From: UBA9611 sp965237595
Lineage (GTDB): Bacteria; Chloroflexota; Dehalococcoidia; Lucifugimonadales; UBA3495
Length of the DNA stretch: 64,000 bases
Direction: 5' to 3'
Assembly (NCBI GenBank): GCA_965237595.1
Contig: CBDEFY010000007.1
Coordinates: 62,001-126,000 of the forward strand
In this document: positions 16,970-25,228 of the stretch, piece by piece
Position numbering within the stretch: the first letter of the stretch is position 1
Layout of the letters: every line of letters starts with the position of its first letter
Notes under the pieces: generated by a model
Told to the model about the DNA's origin: nothing
The model's input: only the letters and a program-made list of their open reading frames with translations
Database searches by the model: none
Program-made: the position numbers and the translations under genes

Positions 16970-17029
16970 GTGTAACGGCCCAACGTGGCTGGCAGACCAA
17001 ATCAGCATGAATAAATCAGGAGGGCCCTC

Positions 17030-17578
17030 ATGACCAGAGTGAAATACGCCACCAGGGAGAACATGGACGCCGCTGGTCAGGCAATCTGGGACGAAATCGA
17101 GACCAGCCGCGGCGGTGTTGCCCGCAACTATGCCGCTTTGCTCAACAATCCTCAGGCCTCACGGGCCATGGCCGGATTGGGCGGGTACGCCCGGTACGAG
17201 ACCGCCTTGGACCCCAGGATCAAGGCCTTGGCCGTCCTCACAGCGGCGCGGGAGGCTTGCGGGCACTACGTTTGGACGGTCAACCAAACTGCCGCCAGGG
17301 CCGCCGGGCTATCCGACGAGGTGATCGCCGCCATCCGCGAGTACCGCGCCCCTGCCGGCTTGGACACGAAGGACGCGTCCATTGTCCAATTTATGCTGGA
17401 AATCCTGCGCCAACACCGAGTGTCGGACGCTACCTTCGAGGCCGTGCGCGGCATGGTTGGCGACTCCGGTGTGGTGGATATCTTGATTGTGAGCGGGTAC
17501 TACCACACTCTGGCCCACTGCCTGCAAGCCTTGGATGTGGACTTACCGGAGGGCACTTCCACCGCTCTTACCTACTGA
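17030..17578 (+). CDS. Carboxymuconolactone decarboxylase/AhpD-like protein
   Basis: 182 residues, all-helical CMD fold. The conserved region is ALDPRIKALAVLTAAREACGHYVWTVNQTAARAAGLSDEVIAAI. One Cys (REACGHY) is present with the downstream His, instead of the CxxC pair of peroxidase-type AhpD. That makes a lactone-decarboxylase or unknown role more likely than peroxidase activity. The ATG has AGGAGGG 8 bases upstream. It follows the molybdenum hydroxylase after a terminator, so it has its own promoter. Confidence 0.8.
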   Translation: MTRVKYATRENMDAAGQAIWDEIETSRGGVARNYAALLNNPQASRAMAGLGGYARYETALDPRIKALAVLTAAREACGHYVWTVNQTAARAAGLSDEVIAAIREYRAPAGLDTKDASIVQFMLEILRQHRVSDATFEAVRGMVGDSGVVDILIVSGYYHTLAHCLQALDVDLPEGTSTALTY

Positions 17579-17614
17579 GACGACCACCCGATTCTCGCTT
17601 AATAGGCCCACAAC

Positions 17615-18388
17615 TTGGAAATCGAATTGGTTTGCCTGGCGAACTCAAGATCACAAGGCGGCAGGTCCGTCGCCGGTCTCCGGACTGACGGAGGAGGTTG
17701 GGTGCGGCTGGTCAGCCGGAGCGGCCCTTTGGAGCGAAAGGTCTACACCATGGAAGGCGGCAGAGAGGCCGGGTTGCTGGACGTGGTACAGGCGCAAGCC
17801 GTTGGGCCCAGGCCAGTCACCAACCAACCGGAGAATTACCTGGCGGCCGGGCCCAGGCCGGGAATATTGGGGGCGAGCTTAGACGCTGTCTTCGGTTCCA
17901 AGCGTTGGAAAACAGCAGGCCGGGTGGAGACGGCCAACGCCCCTCCGGTGCTAGACCCGCTCATTCGCAAGGGACCAGACCTGTTGGGCAACCAGCGGGA
18001 CCGGGAAGACCTTCCGGCGTTTGAAAACCGGTCGGCAATCAACTCTCTGACGCTGATCGAGCCGGACTCCATGGTCTGGGAGGTAACGACGTCTTTTCGC
18101 GGCCAGCGGAACGAGCGGCAGCTAAGGGCCCAGTTCATCCTGGACGGGGCAGAATACAGCCTGCTGGTGACTGACCCCAGATGGGAAGAACGTTGCTCCC
18201 TGCTGAACTACGGCACCTATGACAACTCCGCGTTGCAGGTGCAAGAGACAGACCGGATATTGCTAACGGTCAGCTTGGAAGAGCCCTACTTCGGCAACAA
18301 TCCATCGGGCGAGTGTTTCAAGAGCGTCGCCGGTGTAATCTTGTTGCCGGGAACAAAGAAGGGCGAGCCCCTTGGCCAATCGTGTTAG
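17615..18388 (+). CDS. Dual OB-fold domain protein
   Basis: 257 residues. The start MEIELVCLANSRSQGGRSVAGLRTDGGGWVRLVS resembles the dual-OB domain family, whose members often open with a CLANSRK-GGRCIAG segment. In that family the domain is predicted to bind nucleic acid or a ligand and is seen in varied, often defence-like, settings. The second half (RAQFILDGAEYSLLVTDPRWEERC, then RILLTVSLEEPYFG) is beta-rich and fits a second OB unit. It starts with TTG and has no clear ribosome binding site. There is no nuclease or methylase next to it. Function unknown. Confidence 0.5.
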   Translation: MEIELVCLANSRSQGGRSVAGLRTDGGGWVRLVSRSGPLERKVYTMEGGREAGLLDVVQAQAVGPRPVTNQPENYLAAGPRPGILGASLDAVFGSKRWKTAGRVETANAPPVLDPLIRKGPDLLGNQRDREDLPAFENRSAINSLTLIEPDSMVWEVTTSFRGQRNERQLRAQFILDGAEYSLLVTDPRWEERCSLLNYGTYDNSALQVQETDRILLTVSLEEPYFGNNPSGECFKSVAGVILLPGTKKGEPLGQSC

Positions 18389-18555
18389 AGAAAGATAAAA
18401 AGAGCGGCCGGTCCGCCTAGGCGAAGGAGCCGCTGAAGGAGCGGCCCACGACCGGTCGCTGAGCTATAGATTTTACGGCTAGCACGGCCCATGGTCAACC
18501 GGTTACGGGAACAGGCCTGAATCGGCAAACGTGAAAATCGAAAGGGGGGAACCCA

Positions 18556-18867
18556 ATGGGAGACTACGCCTACCTGGTTCAGATGGATATCCCTGAGGAG
18601 ATGGAAGACGAGTTCAACCGGGTCTACGACACCCAACACGTGCCCAATATCGTAAAGGCGCCGGGCGTCAACGGGTGCGTGCGCTACAAAGTGGAGTCGA
18701 CGAACAAAGAAGGGATGGCAAGGTACGCCGCCCTGTACGACATCGATTCGCCGGAGGTACCCACCTCCGCTGGGTGGGTTAAGGAGTCGGAGAAGGGAGA
18801 CTGGCCGACTCAGATCCGGCCCCACGCCACCAACCGGTCGCACACCATCTACAAAAAGGTCGGTTGA
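18556..18867 (+). CDS. EthD-like single-domain protein
   Basis: 103 residues, one dimeric alpha/beta-barrel domain (YLVQMDIPEEMEDEFNRVYDTQHVPNIVKAPGVNGCVRY). It shares the FNRxYxxxHxxxxxxxPGVxxxxRY pattern with each half of the protein at 6736-7395. AAAGGGGGGA before the ATG is a strong ribosome binding site. The role is unknown; such proteins are common beside catabolic genes. Confidence 0.7.
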   Translation: MGDYAYLVQMDIPEEMEDEFNRVYDTQHVPNIVKAPGVNGCVRYKVESTNKEGMARYAALYDIDSPEVPTSAGWVKESEKGDWPTQIRPHATNRSHTIYKKVG

Positions 18868-18903
18868 TCAAGCGGCGACGCAGGTGATGGTGCGGATCAC
18901 TCC

Positions 18904-19098
18904 CTAGATGGACTGTAATTTCCCGGTGACCAGGTCAGCCATGGAGACCATGTCTGGCGCTTCGACCAAAGCGATGATGTCGAAATCGCCGGTGATGATG
19001 TCCGCCGACGGCACGCCCGGCAAGGACCGGAGGGCGGCCGCAACATCCCGCGACTTGCCCACCTGCGCTTCAATCAAAACATACGCCCTAGTCGTCAT
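18904..19098 (-). CDS. Stand-alone Lrp/AsnC ligand-binding (RAM) domain protein
   Basis: 64 residues covering exactly one RAM domain (TTRAYVLIEAQVGKSRDVAAALRSLPGV... ITGDFDIIALVEAPDM). There is no helix-turn-helix, so it cannot act as an Lrp repressor by itself. Stand-alone RAM proteins bind amino acids or similar effectors and may modify partner regulators. AAGGAGG lies upstream of the ATG. It follows the RidA gene on the same strand after a ~90-base gap. Confidence 0.8.
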   Translation of the reverse strand: MTTRAYVLIEAQVGKSRDVAAALRSLPGVPSADIITGDFDIIALVEAPDMVSMADLVTGKLQSI

Positions 19099-19189
19099 CT
19101 GAAGCCTCCTTCCGGTTCCGGCTATTCATGATGCGCCGGCCGCCAGCCTAAGCCGGATTCCCGGTGGGCCGGAACCTAGTCCCGGAACC

Positions 19190-19576
19190 CTAGTCAGAAA
19201 TATGGGCGGTGCTGGTAACCTCAACCAGGTTGTTGGGGTCGCCGAAGTTGACGACTATGGTGGTCCGCGCCGGACGGTCTTTTGTGAAGAACTCAGCGTA
19301 GACCTCGTTGAAGCCCGGCAGGTCTTCCCGGTTGGAGACGTAGCAGGTATTGGTCAGCACATTATCTATCGAGGATCCGGCGGCCTCCAGAATCAGAGAG
19401 ATACGCTCCAGAGCGTACCTGGTCTGTTCTTTTATGCCGTTGCCCACCTCTCCTGAGGTCGGGTGGCGGCCGGTGTTTCCGGCCACAAAGACCAGATTGC
19501 CGATTTTAGTGGCCTGGGACAGGGGCGCCGTGCCTGTGGCAACCTTGTCCGTGGAAACAATCTCTTTTCTGGGCAT
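19190..19576 (-). CDS. RidA/YjgF family deaminase-like protein
   Basis: About 128 residues. RidA proteins hydrolyse reactive enamine/imine intermediates. Seen: IGNLVFVAGNTGRHPTSGEVGNGIKEQTRYALERISLILEAAGSSIDNVLTNTCYVSN and RPARTTIVVNFGDPNNLVEV. The Arg of PAR-TT is present; the last Glu of archetypal RidA (VE) is present as VEV. The start is placed at ATG 19576; an earlier ATG would add 18 unsupported residues. Confidence 0.85.
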   Translation of the reverse strand: MPRKEIVSTDKVATGTAPLSQATKIGNLVFVAGNTGRHPTSGEVGNGIKEQTRYALERISLILEAAGSSIDNVLTNTCYVSNREDLPGFNEVYAEFFTKDRPARTTIVVNFGDPNNLVEVTSTAHISD

Positions 19577-19949
19577 ACGGACCTGCCTTAAATCGACGTT
19601 TAATGCTGACGGGGCGTTTCTTACCGGCACGGACCGGGGAGGCTCCGGCTGGTTATTTGCCCATTATATCCGTGGTTACGCAGGTGTCAATTTACCAATC
19701 CACGCACTCTATTCACGCACTCTATTCACGCACCCTTCTTGGGCAGGTGCAGCCAACGATATTGCGTGACTCACCCAGAAACCGCTAGAATGGGCCTACG
19801 GTCCGCATTGCGTCCTTGTGGCTCTTAGGCGAGGTCGCGCCGCGGCGATTAACAACAGGTAGATCAAGTCCCATTGCTACGCACACTGCGCCGTTACGGC
19901 CAGTGAGCCCCATTCGCCAACACCTATACGAAAGGGAGCGACGCCAAAC
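19577..19949. other. Intergenic region between ridA-like and EF-G-like genes, with a short tandem repeat
   Basis: No gene is supported here. At ~19701-19737 a 13-base unit (ACGCACTCTATTC) is repeated 2.5 times. A plausible promoter for the EF-G-like gene is TTGCGT, 18 bases, TAGAAT at about 19762-19791, which would leave a ~150-base leader. Confidence 0.5.
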
Positions 19950-21989
19950 ATGGATGCTAAAGACCTGAGAAACGTAGCCCTCCTCGGCCACTCCGGTTCG
20001 GGAAAAACCTCGTTGGGCGAAGCGGCGCTGTTCGCCACCAAAGCCACCACCCGCCTGGGAAATGTCGGGGATGGCAACACCTCTTCGGACTACGAGCCCG
20101 AAGAGGTGAAACGGGGAGGCAGCATCCAGACAACCTTGGTGTCGGTAAGTGCAGATAACACCAAGATCAACTTCTTGGACACGCCGGGATATGACGACTT
20201 CTTGGGCGAGGTGGTAAGCGCTCTCCGGGTGGTAGAAGGAGCAGTCATCGTGGTGGCCGCCCCCACGGGGGTGGACGTGGGCACCGAGCGGTCCTGGAAC
20301 ATGTGCGAGTCGGCCCAGATACCGCGGATGTTCGTTGTGAATAAGATGGACCGGGAGAACGCCAACTTCTCGCGGAACGTGTCCGACATCCAGGCGACGT
20401 TCGGCCGCCAATGCATCCCATTCCAGGTCCCGCTGGGAGACGCCCAAGAATTCAAGGGCGTGGTGAGCATCGTCAGCCCGCCGACGGACATACCCGCCGA
20501 TGTCGCCGACGAAGTTGCGGCAGCGCGGGAGCGCCTCATCGAGGCCGCAGCGGAGAGCGACGACGACTTGGCTGACCGCTACCTGAGCGGCGAGGAACTT
20601 TCCGCCGAGGAAGTAATCTCGGGAGTGCGGACTGCGGTTCTGGCCGGGGAGTTGGTGCCCATCCTGGCCGCGTCCTCATTCCCAGAAACCATCGGCATCG
20701 AAGAGGTTTTGGAGACCACCCAATCTTTCCTGCCCTCTCCCGTGGATGGTAAACCTTCGGAACTGTTCAAGGGCAGCGACGCGGCGGAATATAAGACCGA
20801 CCCCGCCAGCCCGTTGGCGGCCTTCATTTTCAAGACCACCGCCGACCCGTTCGTTGGCAAGCTGTCTGTGTTCCGCGTATACCAGGGATCAATCAAGAGC
20901 AACTCCGAAGTTTGGAACAGCAACCGGGAGCAGGCCGAGCGGATCGGCCAGCTGTACCTGCCCAGAGGAAAGAGCCAAGAAAACGTGGCGGTGATTTCGG
21001 CCGGGGACATCGGAGCCATCGGAAAGCTGAGTACGACGCTGACCGGCGATACCCTATGCACCCGGGACAACGCAGTCAAGTTCCCACAGATCAAACAGCC
21101 CGTCGGTTTCTTCCGGATGGCTGTTACGCCCGCGTCCAAAGACGACCTCGACAAGATGTCCTCGGCCCTCAGCAGGATCGTGGAAGAGGACCCGACCCTC
21201 CGTTTCTCCCGGGACGCCGGCACCAGCGAGTCCTTAATCACGGGCTTGGGCGACGCCCAGATTGAGGTTGCCCTGGAAAAGATTAAGCGGAAGTTCGGCG
21301 CCGACCTCCGGGTGAAGATGCCAAAGGTTCCGTACCGGGAAACCATCACCAAGACCACCAAATCCGAGTATCGGCACAAGAAGCAGTCGGGCGGCCACGG
21401 CCAGTTCGGACACGTGGTGATTCGGCTGGAACCCCAAGACCGGGACGAGGGCTTCGCCTTCTCCACCGAAATTACGGGAGGCAAGATTCCCAAAGAGTAC
21501 ATACCCTCGGTGGAGAAGGGCGTGACCAAGGCCCTAGACGAGGGATCTCTTGCGGGGTTCCCACTGGTCGACCTGAAGGCCGTGTTGTACGACGGCAGCT
21601 TTCACGACGTTGACTCGTCTGGCATGTCCTTTGAGATAGCCAGCATCCAGGCCCTGAAGCAGGGAGTAGGCGATGCCGATCCGGTGTTATTGGAACCGGT
21701 GGTCAAGCTTTCGGTGACCGTACCCGACGCCTACACCGGCGAGGTTATCAGCGACCTCAATGGAAAACGGGGCCGAATCCTGGGCATGAACCCCGACAAT
21801 GGCGTAACCCTCATCGAGGCCGTGGCGCCGTTGGCGGAGGTCCAGCGCTATTCCCAGGACCTGCGTTCGGTAAGCCAGGGCCGGGGCACCTATACGCTGG
21901 AGTTCGACCACTACGACCAAGTCCCGCCGAACCTGGAGCCCAAGGTGATTGAGGAAGCCAAACGGGCGAAGGAACAAGAAGGCGGCTAA
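19950..21989 (+). CDS. Elongation factor G-like GTPase (EF-G2 type)
   Basis: 679 residues, a little shorter than canonical EF-G (~690-700). The G domain shows GHSGSGKTSLGEA (P-loop), SIQTTLVSV (switch region, diverged from the usual GITI), DTPGYDDF and NKMDREN. Domain II, the EF-G III-V region (SGGHGQFGHVVIRLEP, then GKRGRILGMNP) and the end are complete. It fits the second EF-G paralogue found in many bacteria, whose task is less clear than that of FusA; no rpsL/rpsG/tuf cluster surrounds it. The ATG follows GAAAGGGAG. A perfect palindrome follows the gene. Confidence 0.88.
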   Translation: MDAKDLRNVALLGHSGSGKTSLGEAALFATKATTRLGNVGDGNTSSDYEPEEVKRGGSIQTTLVSVSADNTKINFLDTPGYDDFLGEVVSALRVVEGAVIVVAAPTGVDVGTERSWNMCESAQIPRMFVVNKMDRENANFSRNVSDIQATFGRQCIPFQVPLGDAQEFKGVVSIVSPPTDIPADVADEVAAARERLIEAAAESDDDLADRYLSGEELSAEEVISGVRTAVLAGELVPILAASSFPETIGIEEVLETTQSFLPSPVDGKPSELFKGSDAAEYKTDPASPLAAFIFKTTADPFVGKLSVFRVYQGSIKSNSEVWNSNREQAERIGQLYLPRGKSQENVAVISAGDIGAIGKLSTTLTGDTLCTRDNAVKFPQIKQPVGFFRMAVTPASKDDLDKMSSALSRIVEEDPTLRFSRDAGTSESLITGLGDAQIEVALEKIKRKFGADLRVKMPKVPYRETITKTTKSEYRHKKQSGGHGQFGHVVIRLEPQDRDEGFAFSTEITGGKIPKEYIPSVEKGVTKALDEGSLAGFPLVDLKAVLYDGSFHDVDSSGMSFEIASIQALKQGVGDADPVLLEPVVKLSVTVPDAYTGEVISDLNGKRGRILGMNPDNGVTLIEAVAPLAEVQRYSQDLRSVSQGRGTYTLEFDHYDQVPPNLEPKVIEEAKRAKEQEGG

Positions 21990-22010
21990 CCCCTTAATTT
22001 TTACCGTAAT

Positions 22011-22051
22011 AAGCACGTAGGGGCACGGCAATGCCGTGCCCCTACGTGCTT
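22011..22051. repeat. Perfect 20-bp-arm palindrome between convergent genes
   Basis: AAGCACGTAGGGGCACGGCA (22011-22030), one A, then its exact reverse complement (22032-22051). It sits between the convergent EF-G-like and mutase genes and could work as a bidirectional terminator, although no T-run follows. The GTAGGGGCACGG core resembles dispersed REP-like elements. Confidence 0.85.
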
Positions 22052-22067
22052 GAGAGCCTTGGTCCCG

Positions 22068-23732
22068 TCAGAAGCCCCAAGAGGGGTGGTACTCGCCGAA
22101 TACTTCCCGGAAGACGTCCATCATCTCACCCAGGGTGGCGTAGGCCTTGGAGGCTTCCACCAGATAGGGCATGGTGTTTTCCGAGCCGCAGGCGGCCTGC
22201 TCCAGGGCCTTTAGCCGTTGGGCGACCTCCCGGTTGTCACGGGTGCGGCGGACCGTGTTCAGACCCTCGATCTGCTTCTTCTCCCCCTCACGGTCAACCC
22301 GGAGCAAGGGGATTTCCGTGGCGTCTCCGGTGTTGTATTCGTTGACGCCCACGGTGATTCGCTCTTTACGGTCTTCCTCCATCTGATACAGGTAGGAGGC
22401 GTCGGCAATCTCCCTTTGGAGGAACCCGGTCTCCAGGGCAGGGATCACTCCGCCAATGTCGTCGATGCGCCGGAAGTAATCGTAGCTGGCCTCTTCCAGT
22501 TCGTTGGTCATAGCCTCAACGAAATAACTGCCGCCAAGGGGGTCCACCGTGTCGGTGACGCCGGTCTCGTGGGCGATTATCTGCTGGGTCCGGAGAGCTT
22601 GGAGGGCGGCTTCTTCCGAGGGCAGGGCCCAGGCTTCATCCTTTCCGTTGGTGTGCAGCGATTGGCAACCACCAAGTACTGCGGCCAGGGCTTGGAACGA
22701 CACCCGGACAACGTTGTTCTCGGGCTGCTGGGCGGTAAGGGTCTGTCCGGAGGTCTGGGCGTGGAACCGCAGTTGATGGGACCTGGGGTCCTTGGCCCCG
22801 AAGGTCTCCTGCATCTCCTTGGCCCAGATGCGGCGGGCGGCCCGGAACTTGCCCACTTCCTCGAAGAAGTTGTTGTGGGAGTTGAAGAAGAAGCTCAGCC
22901 TGGGGCCGAACTCGTCTACATTCAGGCCCCGGTCCAAGCTTTGGCGGACGTACTCGAAACCGTCGGCCAGCGTGAACGCCAGTTCCTGAATCGCATTGGA
23001 CCCGGCTTCCCGGATGTGATAACCGCTGATGCTGATGGGGTTCCACCGGGGGACGTGCTGAGTGGCGAATTCAACGGTGTCCACCACCAGCCGCATGGAT
23101 GGCTCAGGCGGGAAGATGTACTCGTTCTGTGCGATGAATTCTTTGAGGATGTCGTTCTGGATGGTGCCGCCCAGCCGGTCCAGGGACGCTCCCTTCTTCT
23201 CGGCCAAGGCGATGTACATGGCCCAGATGATTGCCGCCGGGCTGTTGATGGTCATGGAGGTGGTGATTTGGTCTAGCTTGATCCCGTCAAAAAGGGATTC
23301 CATGTCGGCCAAGGAGGACACCGCCACGCCGCAGGTGCCGAACTCGCCGGCCGCGCGGGGGTCGTCGGTGTCGTACCCGTAGAGAGTGGGCATGTCGAAG
23401 GCCACACTCAGGCCGGTCTGCCCCTCCCCAAGAAGGAACTTGAACCGCGCGTTGGTTTCCTCAGGCCGGCCAAACCCGGCAAACATGCGCATGGTCCAGA
23501 GCCGGCCGCGGTATCCGGAGGGGTGGATCCCCCGTAGGTACGGATACTCGCCGGGCAGACCCTGGTCTTCCAGGTATCTCTCTCCGGAGGTATTCTCCGG
23601 CGTGTATACCTGGTCCACCGGAAGTTGGGACGGCGTCTTGAACGAGGCCTTGCGCTGAGCGGCAGGGTCTTGTTTCTTACGCCAACGGGCGATTTGTGCC
23701 CTTAATTTATCTAGGTCTTGAGGGGAGTCCAA
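22068..23732 (-). CDS. Methylmalonyl-CoA mutase family protein, large (catalytic) subunit
   Basis: 554 residues, the size of the archaeal-type alpha subunit without the B12-binding domain. It interconverts methylmalonyl-CoA and succinyl-CoA (or a related acyl-CoA pair) with adenosylcobalamin. Seen: TMRMFAGFGRPEETNARFKFLLGEGQTGLSVAFDMPTLYGYDTD, TINSPAAIIWAMY, GGTIQNDILKEF, ISISGYHIREAGSNAIQELAF and RFHAQTSGQTLTAQQPENN. The B12-binding small subunit and the MeaB/epimerase partners are not in the window and must lie elsewhere. The ATG is preceded by GGAGGTAAC. Substrate could also be isobutyryl- or ethylmalonyl-CoA. Confidence 0.9.
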   Translation of the reverse strand: MDSPQDLDKLRAQIARWRKKQDPAAQRKASFKTPSQLPVDQVYTPENTSGERYLEDQGLPGEYPYLRGIHPSGYRGRLWTMRMFAGFGRPEETNARFKFLLGEGQTGLSVAFDMPTLYGYDTDDPRAAGEFGTCGVAVSSLADMESLFDGIKLDQITTSMTINSPAAIIWAMYIALAEKKGASLDRLGGTIQNDILKEFIAQNEYIFPPEPSMRLVVDTVEFATQHVPRWNPISISGYHIREAGSNAIQELAFTLADGFEYVRQSLDRGLNVDEFGPRLSFFFNSHNNFFEEVGKFRAARRIWAKEMQETFGAKDPRSHQLRFHAQTSGQTLTAQQPENNVVRVSFQALAAVLGGCQSLHTNGKDEAWALPSEEAALQALRTQQIIAHETGVTDTVDPLGGSYFVEAMTNELEEASYDYFRRIDDIGGVIPALETGFLQREIADASYLYQMEEDRKERITVGVNEYNTGDATEIPLLRVDREGEKKQIEGLNTVRRTRDNREVAQRLKALEQAACGSENTMPYLVEASKAYATLGEMMDVFREVFGEYHPSWGF

Positions 23733-23965
23733 GAGTTACCTCCGGTTCACCGCCTGATAGCAAACCGCCCGAAATTAATCAGAACAGCTTGAAATCCAGT
23801 CTACGCAGGGGCCAGTTGGGTGTCAACGAACCAGGGTGCCTGCGACCACCGCCTAACCCAGCTTCTGCCGAATAAATCCGCCAATCTCCTTGATGGACTG
23901 TTGGCCTTCATGATACCGATGACGCGGTCGAGTTCCGGTGAGGTAGCGATTAGCGCAGACCGGTT
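23733..23965. other. Gap with a possible hydrolase tail remnant
   Basis: On the minus strand about 23850-23966 reads ...HEGQQSIKEIGGFIRQKLG-stop, which looks like the last helix of a hydrolase-type protein. There is no start codon or upstream domain, so it can only be a remnant. Nothing else is visible. Confidence 0.35.
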
Positions 23966-25228
23966 TTAAGTGGCGGTGAGGCGGACGAAGCGGCGCTTGC
24001 CAACCCTGAGCACGTCGCCTGGTTGCAGCAGATAGCCAGCTTCGCCGCCGGTCACGGGCTGTGACTCCTCGCCCTGGGAGATCCGTTCGACCGCTCCCTG
24101 ACCCAGCAGCCGTTTGACCTGGGCTTTACTGGGAGCTAGTCCTGACGCCAGCATCAGGTCGTCGACTCTAACCCCGTCGTCGCCGGCGATCCCCTGGTTC
24201 CGAAGGTCTTCCAAGGACAGCTCGGGGACCTCGGCGGGCAGGCCCCCTCCCTGCACTACCCGTTCGAAGTGTGCTTGTGCCGCGTCGGCTGCATCGCTGT
24301 CATGGAACTGGCGGGTCACATCCCAGGCCAGGCGCTTCTTGGGCTCCATCGGGTTGATTGCGTTGTTTTCCAGTTCCTTGGCGATGGCCGCCAATTCTGC
24401 CGCCGGAACATCCGTCAGGTATTCCAAATAGGACATGATTTGGTCATCGGACACGGACATGAGCTTGCCGTACATGTCGACCGGCGCTTCGTCCACCGCA
24501 ACGTAGTTGCCAAGACTCTTGCTCATCTTCTGGACGCCGTCGGTGCCCACCAACATGGGCATCAGGAAGCATTGCTGGGGAGTCTGCCCCATCATGCCTT
24601 GCAACTCGCGGCCTACCAGCAGATTGAACATCTGGTCGGTGCCACCGAATTCAACGTCGGCCCTGATTTCCACGGAGTCGTAGGCCTGGAGCAGCGGGTA
24701 GAGCAATTCGATCAGGGCGATGGGTTTCTGGTCGGCGAAACGCTGCGCGAAGTCGGCCCTCTGCAGGAACTGGGCCACGGTGAACTTGCCGGTAAGCTCA
24801 ATGACCTTGGCCAGGTCGAACTTGCCGAACCACTCGCTCTGGTAAATCACCTGGGCACGGGTCTGGTCCACCACCTTGAAGAACTGCCGGAGGTAGGACT
24901 CGGCGTTCTCCATGACCTCGGCGTGGGTCAGCATGGGGCGGGTGGCCGACTGGCCGCTGGGGTCTCCGATCTGGGCGGTCCAGTCGCCGACGATGAGAAT
25001 CACCTGGTGCCCCAGTTCCTGGAGCTGCCGCAGTTTACGGAGCCCGACCACGTGGCCCAGGTGGATGTCGGGCCGGCTGGGGTCGAAGCCCATCTTCAGG
25101 CGCAGTTGCCTACCGCTCTGGAGCAGGCGGACAAATTCATCCCGCGAGATAATCTCGCTGACGCCGCGGGTGGTGACCGCCTCAAGTACCCCGGGGCTTG
25201 GGGGGCTTATGGGGCTGGGGCTGGTCAT
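23966..25228 (-). CDS. tyrS: Tyrosyl-tRNA synthetase
   Basis: 420 residues. Class I synthetase that charges tRNA-Tyr. The HIGH-like motif is in DIHLGHVVGLRKL and the KMSKS motif in VQKMSKSLGNYVAV; the tyrosine pocket region LLQAYDSVEIRADVEFGGTDQMFNLL is complete. The C-terminal S4-like RNA-binding domain is at about 350-415 (ASGLAPSKAQVKRLLGQGAVE, then LQPGDVLRVGKRRFV). The length fits the TyrZ-like branch. Its start overlaps the ribF stop by 4 bases. Confidence 0.96.
   Translation of the reverse strand: MTSPSPISPPSPGVLEAVTTRGVSEIISRDEFVRLLQSGRQLRLKMGFDPSRPDIHLGHVVGLRKLRQLQELGHQVILIVGDWTAQIGDPSGQSATRPMLTHAEVMENAESYLRQFFKVVDQTRAQVIYQSEWFGKFDLAKVIELTGKFTVAQFLQRADFAQRFADQKPIALIELLYPLLQAYDSVEIRADVEFGGTDQMFNLLVGRELQGMMGQTPQQCFLMPMLVGTDGVQKMSKSLGNYVAVDEAPVDMYGKLMSVSDDQIMSYLEYLTDVPAAELAAIAKELENNAINPMEPKKRLAWDVTRQFHDSDAADAAQAHFERVVQGGGLPAEVPELSLEDLRNQGIAGDDGVRVDDLMLASGLAPSKAQVKRLLGQGAVERISQGEESQPVTGGEAGYLLQPGDVLRVGKRRFVRLTAT

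Noticed and set aside
17030..17578. AhpD alkylhydroperoxidase
   Set aside because: Only one Cys is present where AhpD needs CxxC, so the name is kept general.
19701..19737. Short direct repeats as a CRISPR array
   Set aside because: The unit is 13 bases with no spacers and no cas genes nearby.
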